Source: Prorocentrum cordatum
Taxonomy: Eukaryota > Sar > Dinophyceae > Prorocentrales > Prorocentraceae
Direction: 5' to 3'
DNA: 64,000 bases
NCBI GenBank assembly: GCA_963575745.1
Contig: CAUYUJ010014328.1
Location: 227,353-291,352 of the forward strand
Shown here: positions 49,931 through 61,423 of the stretch, in pieces
Layout: each line of letters starts with the position of its first letter
How positions within the stretch are numbered: the first letter of the stretch is position 1
Notes under the pieces: model-generated
What the model was told of the DNA's origin: nothing
The model's input: only the letters and a program-made list of their open reading frames with translations
Database searches by the model: none
Program-made: the position numbers and the translations under genes

Positions 49931-49989
49931 CCCCTCCTCCTCTCCCTCCTCCTGATCATCATCATTATCCTCATCCGCTATCATCACAA

Positions 49990-50038
49990 AACTCATAACC
50001 GTCATCATCAGCATCATCATCATCATCACAAACAGCAA

Positions 50039-50090
<52 letters not shown>

Positions 50091-50216
50091 GTCATCAGCA
50101 TTGTCGTCGCCGCCACCATCGTAATAATCAACATCAGCACCGCACTCATCGTGATCTTAATCATCAGCAGCAGCATCAGCAGCAGCATCAGCATCATCAT
50201 CAGCATCATCATCGTG

Positions 50217-50250
<34 letters not shown>

Positions 50251-50458
50251 ACATCAACATCATCATCATCATCATCATCATCATCGACATCATCATCGTC
50301 ATCATCATCAACAGCACCATAATCCCCATCGTCATCGTTACCACCGTTATCATCATCAGCATCATCCTCCTCGTCTCGAAGTCGTTGTGGACGTCGTAGT
50401 CTTTCCCCTCCTCCTCCTCCTCCTCCTCCTCCTCCTCCTCCCCCTCCTCCTCCTCCTC
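49990..50458. repeat. (ATC)n array then (CTC)n
   Basis: ATC/CATCAT triplets with CAG and GTC variants to about 50,360, then CTC triplets from about 50,401. Frames rich in His, Ile or Met are translations of the repeat. Confidence 0.95.
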
Positions 50459-50489
50459 CACCTTGACCTCCTTCTCCACCTTGACCTCC

Positions 50490-50790
50490 TCCTCTAGGGC
50501 GGGTCGTTTTCAAAATGTGGCTCTCGCCTCAACGTCGCGTACATTATTTCTAGACATTTGCAAGAGCTTCACGTATTGAGGGTGGGTGGTTTAGCGCCGC
50601 GCACGTTCGTCTCACAACAACTGCAAGAATTTCACATTTTGAGGGCGGGTCGTTTTCAAAATGTAGCTCTCGCCTTAGCGCCGCGCGCATTCGATGTGAG
50701 AAGTGCAAGAGTTTCATGGATTAGGGCGGCTCCTTGTCAAAAAGTGGCTGTCGCCTTAGCGCCGCGCACATTCATTCGTCGAAAACAAAA
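50490..50790 (+). repeat. R2 tandem family, second cluster
   Basis: Four units of roughly 80 bases with GGGCGGGTCGTTTTCAAAAT, CTCTCGCCTTAGCGCCGCGC, CATTCG and TGCAAGA..TTCA blocks, as at 17.4-17.7 kb. Confidence 0.8.
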
Positions 50791-50814
50791 AAAGTTCAAC
50801 AGGTTCCCATGGCT

Positions 50815-51130
50815 GCCGTACCAGAAACGGCGTTTTGGAACGATTCGGGATTGCCAGGGCGCAACAGTTACGTTGCTTCGCAGTATTGGAATACCAAGAA
50901 CAGCGTTCTGGCACGTTTCAGGATCGACAAGACTCCACAATCAGGTTGACTCGTGGCGTTGAAGTTCCGAGAATGGTGTTTTGGCACGCTTCAGGATCGT
51001 CAAACGGTTGTCTCCCAACGGGGCACTTCCCTCAGTGAAAATGCATCCTTGCAGGGGCCTGTGAAGAGGGAGCTTAGAGGGAGAGTTTATTCCAATATCG
51101 CACGTGAGTCGGGGGTTTACACTGGTCCTC
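50815..51130 (+). repeat. R4-related tandem units and R4 copy 2
   Basis: Three units of about 70 bases (AGAAACGGCGTTTTGGAACG; AGAACAGCGTTCTGGCACGT; AGAATGGTGTTTTGGCACGC, each with CAGGATCG or similar). They lead into R4 copy 2 (50,962-51,130), which ends TTTACACTGGTCC before a CTC array. Confidence 0.7.
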
Positions 51131-51760
51131 CTCCTCTACCTCCTCCTCCCCCTCCTCCTCCTCCTCTTTCTTTCTTTCTCGGGTTTAGGGCAGAGATTCG
51201 ACGCCCACGATCCTTCTCCTCCTCCTACTCCTCCTCCTCCTCCTCCTCCAGCTCTTCCTATTCCTCCTGATCCTCCTGCTCCTCCTCCTACACCTCCTTT
51301 TCCTTCTCTCTTCCTCTTACTGAGCTTAATAATATCCCCTTCATTTCTCATCATTCTTTCCTTCACTACTTTTCCTCCTCCTCCTCCTCCTCGTCATCAT
51401 CATCACCACTATCATCAGCATTTTCCCTTCCCGCAGCTGAGGGCAGGGCAGGTTGCCGGTGAGGCCCGGTACCAGGAGCATGTAGCTCGAGAAGAGCAGG
51501 ACGATCGACCACGCCTAGAGTCAGATGTCTCCTCCATTCCTCCGCTCATCCTCCCCTCCTCCCGTCCTCCCCCCTCCCTCCCATCCCCCTCCTCTCCTCA
51601 ACGCCTCCCACCTCCTCCCCCCTGCTCCTCCTCCATCCCTCCTCCTCCCTCCTCTGCCTCTTCCCTCCTCCCTCCTCCCTTCTCCCCCTCCACAACCATT
51701 GTCCTTACAAAGATTAGCCAGCGTGGACCCCAAACAATGATTTCTTGCCATCTATGCGGG
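51131..51760. repeat. CTC/TCC-rich tract
   Basis: CTC triplets dominate to about 51,400, and pyrimidine-rich CCTCC sequence continues to about 51,700. No gene recognised. Confidence 0.85.
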
Positions 51761-51764
51761 GCAA

Positions 51765-52033
51765 TCTAGGTGGTGAATTTAATGTGGTGCAATCTAAGTG
51801 GCGCAATCTATGTGGAGCAATTGACTACCCTCCACTGCTCGCGCAAACATCCCACCCACCCACCCGCAACTTGGTTTGCAAAATCTCTTAAGATCGTGAC
51901 GGTGGGTACCAAATGGCACTTGGCAACGACAGCGACGCCAACGACGACAGCGACAACGACGACGCCGACGACGCCGCCGCCGACGACGACGACGACACCG
52001 ACGACGTCTCCAACGACTTCGACGACGTCGACA

Positions 52034-52068
<35 letters not shown>

Positions 52069-53339
52069 ACCGACGACGACGACGACGCCGACGCCGACGA
52101 CGACGACGATGACAACGACGACGGTGACGACGCCGACGACGACGACGACACCGACGACGACGACGTCAACGACGCCGACGACGACGACGAAGGCGGCGAC
52201 GACGACGACGCCGACGACGACGACGAAGACGACGACGACGCCGACGCCGACGACGAAGACGACGACGACGACGACGAAGACGACAACGAGGGAGGACGGA
52301 GGACGACGACGGCGACAACGGCGACAACGGCGACAACGACGACAACGACGACAACGACGAGGGAGGAGGGAGGACGGCGACGACGCGAACGACGAAGAAG
52401 GAGGAAGGACGGCGACGCCGACGACGACAACGACGAGGGAGGAGGGAAGACGACGATGACAACGACGACGACGACGACGGCGACGAAATAGGAGGGACGA
52501 CGGCAAGACGCCGACGACGGACGACGACGACGACGAGGGACGAGGAGGAAGGACGACCACGGCGACGCCGACGACGGAAACGACCACGACGCCAAAGAGG
52601 ACGACGACGACGAACACGAGGAAAGACAGAGGACGACGTAGGCGACGACGACGGCGACGACGCGGGAGGAGGGAGGACGGCGACGACGACGACGACGACG
52701 ACGATACAAGAGCGCGCGCGCACGCTTTTGTTGATAATCCGTGTTGCGAAACCTTGTGTTCTTGTAGGTTTTTTCGGACACACGATGTTGAAATCCTTCC
52801 GAAACCGATGGGTTTTGAAGGCTTTCGGCATGCGCGCGCGACGACGCGCGCGTCTGCACTTCGTCCCATGTTTTGCAAAGGATTCTCGAGACGGCACACG
52901 CGTAAGGGCGTTCGACAGACTTCGACATGCGCGCGCGAAGCCCGTTTGATAGCATTTTGTGAAAATCTTGAAAAAAAATGGCTTTCTTAAGATTTCGAAA
53001 CCCTGTGTTTTGGAATGTTTTTTGGAAACTCGATTGCCAAATCCTTCCGACACCGGAGGTTTTTGGAGGATTTCGGCATGCGCGCGCGACGGCGCGCGCG
53101 TGTGCACTTCGTCTATGTTTTGCTAGGGATTCGTGAAAAAGTCGTATTTTAGAACACAAGATGTCCCCGCGTATCGTTTTTTACAAGAGGAACCTGAGGG
53201 GGGTCGATACCGGCCCCCCGGGGATAGTGCAAATTCGTATTTAGGATGGACATGTGGTCAGAATCATATATGATTTACATACCCGAAAGGGTGACCGATA
53301 ACGCCGGGGGGGGTAGAGTCTATTCTTTTTTAGAAAGGA
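51765..53339 (-). repeat. R1 repeat family, copy B (inverted)
   Basis: Inverse of copy A: CACCCACCCACCCGCAAC end at about 51,855, GAC array 51,920-52,710, GCGCGC units with GCATGCGCGCGCGACGACGC near 52,828, GATGTCCCCGCGTAT near 53,160, and TCATATATGATTTACATACC near 53,265, ending in a TTTAGAAAGGA edge. It sits in direct tandem with copy C. Confidence 0.85.
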
Positions 53340-53912
53340 CAATTCACTTTGACCGTCTTGAAGCTGTCCTCCCCACTGCTCGTGCAAACATCCCACCCTC
53401 CCACCCACAACTTGGTCGCAAAACCTCCTAAGACAAGACCGTGACGGTAGGTACCACATGGCACTTGGCCACGACACCGACGCCGACGACGACAGCGACA
53501 ACGACGACGACGGCGCCGCCGACACCGACTACGACGACACCGACGACGTCTCCAACGACTTCGACGACGACAACGACGACGACGACGACGACGACACCGA
53601 CGACGACGACGACAACGCCAACGACGACGACGATGACGACGACGACGCCGACGACGACGACGACGACGACGGCGCCGACGACGACGACGACGAAGACGAA
53701 GACGACGACGACAACGACGTCGCCAACGAACACGACGACGAGGGAGGAGGGAGGACGACGACAGCGACAACGACGACAACGACGACAACGACGACAACGA
53801 CGACAACGACGAGGGAGGAGGGAGGACGGCGACGACGCGAACGACGAAGAAGGAGGAAGGACGGCGACGCCGACGACGACAACGACAAGGGATGAGGGAA
53901 GACGACGACGAC

Positions 53913-53946
<34 letters not shown>

Positions 53947-54858
53947 ACGAAATAGGAGGGACGACGACGAGACGCCGACGACGGGCGACGACGACGACGA
54001 CGACGAGGGAGGAGGAGGGGGAAGGACGACCACGGCGACAACGACGACGGAAACGACCACGACGCCAAAGAGGACGACGACGACGACGAACACGAGGAAA
54101 GACAGAGGACGACGTAGGTGACGACGACGACGACGACGCGGGAGGAGGGAGGACGGCGACGACGACGACGACGACACAAGAGCGCGCGCGCACGATTTTG
54201 TTGAAAATCCGTGTTGCGGAACCTTATGTTTTTAAAATGTTTTTTGGACACACGATGTTGAAATCCTTCCGAAACCGATGGGTCTTGAAGGCTTTCGGCA
54301 TGCGCGCGCGACGACGCGCGCGTCTGCACTTCGTCCCATGTTTTGCAGAGGATTCTCGCGACGGCACGCGCGCAAGGGCGTTCGACAGATTTCGGCATGC
54401 GCGCGCGCGAAGCCCGCTTGGTAGCATGTTGTGAAAATCTTGAAAAATCTATGGTTTTCTTAAGATTTCGCAAGAGCTCGCGCGTAAGCTTTTTTAGCAA
54501 ATCAGTGTTGGGAAACCCTGTGTTTTGGAATGTTTTTTGGAAACTCGATTGCCAAATCCTTCCGACACCGGAGGTTTTTGGAGGATTTCGGCATGCGCGC
54601 GCGACGGCGCGCGCGTGTGCACTTCGTCTATTTTTTGCTAGGGATTCGTGAAACAGTCGTATTTTAGAACACAAGATGTCCCCGCGTATCGTTTTTTACA
54701 AGAGGAACCTGAGGGGGGTCGATACCGGCCCCCCGGGGATAGTGCAAATTCGTATTTAGGATGGACATGTGGTCAGAATCATATATGATTTACATACCCG
54801 AAAGGGGGCCGATAACGCCAGTGGGGGTGGTAGAGTCTATTCTCTTTAGAAAGGAGAA
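53340..54858 (-). repeat. R1 repeat family, copy C (inverted)
   Basis: Tandem to copy B and closely similar over most of its length: GAC array 53,460-54,175, GCGCGC units at about 54.30 and 54.60 kb, GATGTCCCCGCGTAT near 54,675, and edge TTTAGAAAGGAGAACC at about 54,858. The start (CCCACCCACAACTTGGTCGC) is the GGGTGGGT end of the family. Confidence 0.85.
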
Positions 54859-54868
54859 CCTATGAGGG

Positions 54869-55250
54869 GCAAGCAACGCAAAGCAATGCAAAACAATGCG
54901 AAACAATGCGATTCAAACCAATGCAAAGCCATGCAAAGCGATTCAAATCAATGCAAAGCCATGCAAAGCGACCCAAACCAATGCGAAGCCATGCCGCGCG
55001 ATGCAAAGCACTGCAAAAGCAATGCAAAGCAATGCAAAGTAATGCAAAGGAATGCAAAGCAACGCAAAGCCATGCAAAGCAATGCCAAGCAATGCCGCGC
55101 GATACACAGCAATGCAAGAGCAATGCAAGAGCAACGCAAAGCAATGCAAAGCAATGCAAAGAAATGCAAGAGCAACGCAAGAGCAATGCAAAGCAATGCA
55201 AAGCAATGCGAAGCAATGCGAAGCAATGCGAAGCAGGGCAATCCAGAGCA
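54869..55250. repeat. Phased 10-bp GCAATGCAAA minisatellite
   Basis: About 35 copies of GCAATGCAAA and variants (GCGATTCAAA, GCCATGCAAA, GCAAGAGCAA), mostly exactly ten bases apart with occasional 11-base units. Short A-tracts recur once per helical turn, a pattern known to favour bent DNA. Confidence 0.9.
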
Positions 55251-55277
55251 ACACAACGCAAAACAAAGCTCCGGCCT

Positions 55278-55620
55278 CGCACAGTCAAAGCTGTGACCAA
55301 AAGCAGCGGCGACGGGCGGCGACGAGCGGCCACAATCGGGCCGGACCGACTGCAGTCGGGGCGTCGACCTAAGGAACCCAAAACAGGGAACGAGGCCCCT
55401 GTTTTCCATGAGTTCAACTTCGATTTCCTGTCGAAAACAGAAGGGAAGCCTGAGGCAAGCTGCGAAAAACACTTAGGGAACGCGGAGCCCCTCCCCAACG
55501 AAAAGGGTTCCTTCTTCAGGGCCCCGACTGCACCAGGTGCTCGCACAGTCGAGACCGTGCGCGACCAAAGGCAGGGGCGACGGGCGGCCACGAGCCGGCC
55601 AGACTCACGACCAGGCCCAG
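55278..55620 (+). repeat. Direct repeat pair around GCACAGTC..CCGGCC
   Basis: GCACAGTCAAAGCTGTGACC with GGCGACGGGCGGC at 55,278-55,350 resembles GCACAGTCGAGACCGTGCGC with GGGCGACGGGCGGC at about 55,541-55,615. The intervening GGAACGAGGCCCCTGTTTTC has a weaker partner (GGAACGCGGAGCCCCTCCCC). Confidence 0.55.
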
Positions 55621-55989
55621 TTCCTTAGAGAAGAGGGGCGAGAAACCAGGAGCGCAATCCCTTTTAGACAAAGCGCGCTCCACTGCTCGCAGAGCGACTA
55701 TACTCGCAGATGGCCTGGATCCGCCAGGGGGGGGGATCTGCGCGAAGTCACATCGAAGCAGACGTGTGCTCTTCGGAGGCTTGCGAGCAGGCATTTTGCG
55801 AGCAGCGGGACGCGCCCGGTGAGCTTCTCGGGGGATAACTCCCGGCGTGCCGCACCACCCGACGTGTCCGCAGGCCGGGCCGGGCGTTTCGCCGGAAAGA
55901 CTTCCTTGCGACGTGCTGTCCTGAGACTGGGAGAATGGCAGCAGCTGCGCGGATGGAGGAGGCGGAGGAGGAAGAGGAGGAGGAGGAGG

Positions 55990-56680
55990 ACCAGTCGCTT
56001 CCAACGTGGGGCTCTCGCTTCGAAGCCGCGGGCGTTCGTCCCGGAAGCTCGCAAGCATGTGAAGATGGCGAGCTGGTCGTTCTCAGAGTCGAGGCATCGC
56101 TTCAGAGCAGCGCACACCCGTCGCTAAGATGCAGCAGCTATGAAGATTGAGTGATGGTCGTTTTGTCTGGTGGGGTTCTCGCATGAGCAGCGCGCACATC
56201 CGTCGGGGAAATGCGACCTCTATAAGAGTGGAGGCTGGTTCGTTCTGAAAATGGAGTTCTCGTCCGAATGCCGTGCTCATTCGTCATAAAAGCTTACACC
56301 AGCAGTACCCAGGATGGGGGGCGCTCCCGTCCCAAATGGGGCTCTCGCCTAACACTTCCTCATGCTTCAGGAGCAGAGCTTCGAACCGTATGACACCTGC
56401 GCGGGCTGAGGGCGGTTCCTCCAAACAAGCGGGACTCTCGCTTAAGACTTCCGCGAACTTGATGGCCAGACGAATTCGCTTGCGCAGCAGATGCACGGTT
56501 GGGGGGCCGGTTCTTTTTCGCAGCGGGGTTTTCTCCGGATACTTCGCTGGGTAATAGCCCAGAGTTGCTGCATTCCTTACGCTCTGCCAGAAGGATGCGC
56601 AGCTGTTCTTTTTCAGAACGGGGCTCTCGCCTGAACGGCTGGCCCATCAAGCGTTCGTCCTTCGGGGGGGCGCTTCCTGC
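55990..56680 (+). repeat. R2 tandem family, diverged cluster
   Basis: Units carrying GTGGGGCTCTCGC, GCGCAC..CGTC and GATGG..GTCGTT blocks recur roughly every 75-90 bases, diverged from the 17.4 and 50.5 kb clusters. No gene recognised. Confidence 0.6.
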
Positions 56681-56689
56681 ATCGGAAGG

Positions 56690-58930
56690 GAAGGCGTCTA
56701 GGGACTTATACGGATGGGATTTCGAACCGGAAAGTGCATTGCAGCATCGTTGGCGAATCCTGGGTTTACTCTGGCCCTCCACTGTTTTTTCGGTCGCACT
56801 CTCGCAGGGACTACACATCCCTACGCCCATCAGGGGGCCCTGCGATTGAAAGGGGACGATGGAGAGCGAGCGGGCGAGCTGGCAGATGCTATGACGACTG
56901 GAGGGCATCGTCATCCTCCTGTCTGACCATCTGCCCCACTCGTTCCCCAAGCTCTCGTCCTCTTCCGCATCCTGTCATCCCCTGCTCGGGCGGGCGAGCG
57001 GCTGGCGGAGCGCGGCGGGGTGGCCAGAATGCGCCCGCGGGCCGGAAATCGAAGGGCCCGTCGCGGTCTGCGACAGAAGCCTGCTCGGGCTCTTCCAAGT
57101 CCACTAGCGGACTCTCGGGTCGAGCCGTTGTGGCACTGGAGACGCGGCGCGGGCCCGCGGCGGCCATGCCTCAGGTTCCTCCTTGGTCCACAACGGGAGC
57201 CCGCGCGGGTTTCCACGCTCCCGTGGCCGACTGTTGGGCAGGCCCGCGGTGGCCTAGGCGCTGTGGTCGTGGCCATCGAAGCCGCGCCCACGGACCCATC
57301 CTGGTCCGCGCCCGTTGGGGCTCCGAGTGCCGCAGTGCTTTCCCGGGGGGTCTCGCCTGCGCCCCCATGAAGAATCTCGCTGCCAGCGCCCCAGGCGACC
57401 GCCGAGCTTCGGCCGCATACCTCGCGCGCGCACCGCTCGCATCCCCTTCCCGCGGCGGGCGCCCCTCGGAGCTGCGACTCAGTCGTCGCGCGCGCGGGTG
57501 GCTGTTCAGCCAGCGATTCGCCCTCCTGTGCTCGACAAGCCGAGATGTTCGCCCTCCATGGAGGGCGCCGCGCTGCTTGGTTCCCCGAAGCAGGGCCCCG
57601 CGTGTGGAGCGGAGTGGTTGGATATCGAGTAGAAGGCAGGGGTGGGGTGTCTCACACAGAACAGCCTGAAGACGTCAGCACAATTGGCGAACATACGCAT
57701 CGAAGAACTGGCGGGTTCAGAGAGCTCGTCAGCAACGCTGAGGGGCGTTTTCCGCCGCGCGCCAGAACGCGCGACCGCGGCAGGTGAAAAGGCCGCGTCG
57801 CGGGCGCGCGCCAGGCGACCCGGCGCCGCGCGCGCGCGCCCGGCGGGGCGAAGGCCAACGTGGAAGTTGCCGCCCCCCTTATCCACGTCGACGTGGGCGC
57901 CGAATTTGCGTCGATTTTGTTGAATGGGCTGCGCTGGTCGGTCTGGCCGAGGCCCGGCGCGCGTCGCCCGCGACGGGCGCCGCGCGCGCGGTGACAAGAC
58001 AGGAGCGCGAAGTGCGACTGGCTCGCGGCCAAAGCCGCGAGGGCCAGAAAGCGGGATTGCAACTACCCTTTTGTTTACGCGGACCTGCGAGGCCCCCTCC
58101 CAGCGCGGGCCGCCGGCGCCCGCGGGGGAGACGACGCCGACGACGAAGGCGAGGCTGCGGGCGGCAGCGGCAAGGGCCCGCGCGCGCCGCCATGGCCCGA
58201 GTGGCGCCTCGCCAGCGACGCGCGGGCAGTCGCGGCCGCTAGGAACAGATAGTTATCAGACGCGCGGCGCGTGGAACACAAGCGCCTTGTGCGGCAGGCC
58301 CGCGCCTCGCCGGCGCGCGCGCGGCGGCGCGGGCCGCCAGGCGCGTCGCCGAATGGCTTGAAGAGCCACCCCTTGCGGGGCGCAAGGCAGGGCTCGGGCA
58401 CTTGCGCGAGTAAATCGTCAAGAAGGGCTGGGCCGAGCGCTCGCTGCAAAGCGGCGCTGAGCCGTCGACGAAGCCGCCAAAGGGCTCGACTCGCTGCATT
58501 CGTTCGCGCGCGATGGCGCATGAGGGCGCGCCCAGTTACGTTCCATTCGCGCAGCGCCCCATCCAGCAGCGCGTTGCGCCACAATCGCGCATCGCGCACG
58601 CGCGCCATCCAGCGCGCATAAAGGACTGCAAGGCCGCAGGCGTCAGCCACGTCGGCGAAGCGCGCGCGGTGCAACGACGCAGCCGATGGTCTGCGACGGG
58701 CGCGCGTTCCCCCACCGCCGGCCGCGCTTGCAGCGAGGCGCGCATTCGCGCGGCGCAGCTTCGCAGCCCGCACTTCCGCGCGCGCTCGCCAGGCCGGCGC
58801 GCGCCGTCATCCGCCGCCGCCTCCACCGCCGCCGCGCCCAGATACGCGGCGGGAAGCTATCGCCGGGAGAGCGGAGGCGGCCGACGCGCCTGACGTCGAT
58901 TCCCTGGCGCGGGCCGAGGACAAAGCCCGC
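56690..58930. other. Unresolved GC-rich region with competing frames
   Basis: Very GC-rich and open in several frames. A minus frame at 58,773-58,075 has protein-like composition (GLAVLYARWMARVRDARLWR; LVPEPCLAPRKGW-like stretch). A plus frame at about 58,010-58,330 is also plausible (KRDCNYPFVYADLRGPLPAR; PWPEWRLASDARAVAAARNR) and ends in TAG, in phase with the DIRS-like remnant downstream on the same strand. The plus reading would suit a Gag-like start of that element. I cannot choose. Confidence 0.3.
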
Positions 58931-58960
58931 GGGCCTATGCGCGCGCCCGCCTACCTCAGG

Positions 58961-60680
58961 GCGAGTTGGCGCCCGATCTGCAGGAAGCCATCCGCTGGGA
59001 AGCGGAAAAGACCGCGAATCGCGCCATCCAGGAGCGCGAGGCGATTATCTCGCGCATCGAGGCCAGGGGGCGCGAGCTCGAGCGCTCTGGCACCTCGGAG
59101 CGATAGCGCAGCGGCGCGGCCGACAGCGCCGTCAGCCGGCTGATCGCAAACATGAACGGCCCATTGCTGGCCGAACTTCTGAATGAGGCGACGCGCGCAG
59201 ACCCCGCGGCAACCGAAACGTTGCGCACTGGTTTTCTGATTCTGGGCGAAATTCCGTTCACGGGCGACGGCGCGCCACTTCGCGTGGAGGCCGCAGAATC
59301 GGCTTATGATTTGCGGCGGACTGCGCCAGTGCATGACGCCGAAGTCTTGCGCGCTGCGCGAAGACCCGTTGCCCTCATAATCGCTCGCATTCATGCGCGC
59401 CGATGCGGCGCGCGGCCGCGTGGCCCCGCCAGTCGCGCCCGCGCCGGGGCAGGAGGCGCGCGGGCGACGGGCGAAGCGTTTCGCCGCGCGCCAGGGCGTT
59501 CGCCCCGACGGGTCCGCGAAGACCCGCGCCGTAGACGATTTGTAGAGGAGCGGCGCCAACGCGCGCGTCTGCATCAACGAGGAATTGCGGGTCGATGGTG
59601 CGGGCGCTTTTATTGCACTTGTAAAACCGTTCCGATATGCTGCCGACGTTTGCCCCGCGATCTGTGAGGCAGATGGCGATGCCGCGCGCGGGCGCCTGCC
59701 AGTGCGCTCCGAAGACCGATGGGCAACCGCCTCGGTCTTTGAGCACAACGGAAGCCCGGCTATTTCGACGCGCATCGGGCTGCCGTTCGGCCCAGCGGCA
59801 TCGGTCCACGGCTGGAATCGCGCGGGCGCGGCGCCCCCGCGCATTGCAAAGAGAACTCTGCGTCTGCCGATCGCGCGTCACGGACGATTTCCGCGGCGCC
59901 GGGCGCGGGCAATCCGCCGAGCATTCCGCGCGCGCGTCTGCGCGCGCGGCGAGGGCGATCCTCGGAGAAACGGCGATCACTAAACAACTACTAGAATTTG
60001 GCTCGCGAATAACAGTGCTGGGCACAGTCTTCCAATGCTCACCGGGCCAAGTTTCCTAGCGGCCGTGCCCTACGAAAGTTGAGAAGTGGAGCGTCCGTTG
60101 CAACGGCGCGATCGAGTCGCGTTCGCCGCCAGCCCGCGCGGTAGCGGAGATCGCTGGGGCGCTCGCGCGAACGTGCCAGCGCGCGCGAAGAAGGCTCGGC
60201 CGCGCGACGTCGCGCCCTCTTTGCGCGCGGGAACACAGCCGCAGCGGGCGAGTCGGCGATGACCTCTAAATGCCTTGTCATGGTGGCTACAGGTGTTCAG
60301 ACCCCGGATGTGGCGCGTCATCCCGCGGCGCCCCTCCGTCGCGCCGAGCGACGATCGCGCGCGCTGCTCGCCGACGCCGTCTCGAATCCCGCGCGTCTGG
60401 CGGCCGCGCTGTCGATTGGCGGCCGCTCGTTCTGGGTCGACGCGCCGCCTCCAAAAGAACGGGGGGGCGCGCTCGCCATGCGCCTGGACGCGCAAATCAC
60501 GGCGCTGGAACTCGCCGCATTTCCCCTCGGTCTGTCAGCGTTCGCGCATCGCGCACGCAGCCGTCCGATCCGACTATACTCGGACAACGTCGGCGCAGAG
60601 CGCTCGCTGCGCCAGGCGGGCGCCAAAGCGTTGGATCGCGCGCGCCTGGCGCGCAGGAATACCCAGGCACGCGATTAGCA
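58961..60680 (+). pseudogene. DIRS-like reverse transcriptase and RNase H remnant
   Basis: Pre-RT helical segment at 58,961-59,106 (QEAIRWEAEKTANRAIQERE), a TAG, then FLILGEIPFTGD. The RT starts with the DIRS-type signature KTRAVDDL followed by TAG (59,543-59,545) and RSGANA, then motif A-like EADGDAARGRLPV and motif B LPFGPAASVHGWNRAGA (about 59,780). After a frameshift near 59,870, motif C is TDDF in place of YVDDF, with ILGETAITKQLLEFGS. RNase H follows in another frame: RSFWVDAPP, ITALELAAFPLGLSAFAH and RLYSDNVGAERSLRQAGAK (60,496-60,636), keeping Asp-Glu-Asp. This order and these signatures match tyrosine-recombinase retrotransposons of the DIRS type. No recombinase is seen. Stops and frameshifts make it inactive. 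Confidence 0.7.
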
Positions 60681-61423
60681 GAAAGCGGCACGGCCATGTT
60701 GTTCGGCTACCCTCCGAGGCGCTCATTATTCGACGAGTCGCCTCCCTTGCCGACACCTCGCGGTTGCGCGCTGGTCTGTTCACGATCGAGGAGACCGCCT
60801 TTCTTTCTCTCGCCAGACGCAAGAATCGCTAAAAGGCGGACGACGAACGTCCGCGAATGCTGGTGCGATCGTTCTCGCGCCGCGTGCCCGGCACACGCCC
60901 TGGGCGCGCGGCCTACTCCCTCGGCCCAAGGGCGACGCTCCGTGGGCTGGCTGGCGCGCCGAGAGCGCCCGTCGGGCGCTGCGCGCAGCGTTGCGTCGCG
61001 CCACGCGGGCGCAGGCAACGCCGACGCCGATGGCGCCCACTCGTTCATAAGGGGCCATGCCCGAGGCAACGTCGCCCTCGGCGGTCGCGCGACCGATATC
61101 CTCGAGGCCGGCCCCTGGCAGATGCAGGCGCGCGCGCGCGCCATCTCGACGTGGAAAAATTGGAGCGCCAAGCCGTCGCCGAAGCGCATGTCGTCGCGTC
61201 GCCCAGCGACGACGAGCCTGGCGCAGGGGTTCCCGCGGCGCTCAGCGACGCCAAGCGCGCGGTCTGCGCGGCCTCGGTTTCGCCTGGCCCCCTCGCGCTC
61301 GCTCGCTCGAGCGCGGCGTCGCCCGCCCCCTCGCGCGCTGCGGTTCTGCGCCCGACTCTCTGCCCGGCATTGGGTCATGCGCGTCCGCCCGGCGTCGGCC
61401 TCGCCATCTGGGGCCGCGGCGTT
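60681..61423. other. No gene recognised
   Basis: GC-rich continuation after the DIRS-like RNase H, where a tyrosine recombinase could have lain. I find no Arg-His-Arg-Tyr pattern I trust in any frame. Confidence 0.4.

Noticed and set aside
54860-55591. Cys/Leu/Ala/Phe-rich membrane-like frame on the minus strand and a Gln/Lys/Met-rich frame on the plus strand
   Set aside because: Both are readings of the GCAATGCAAA minisatellite.
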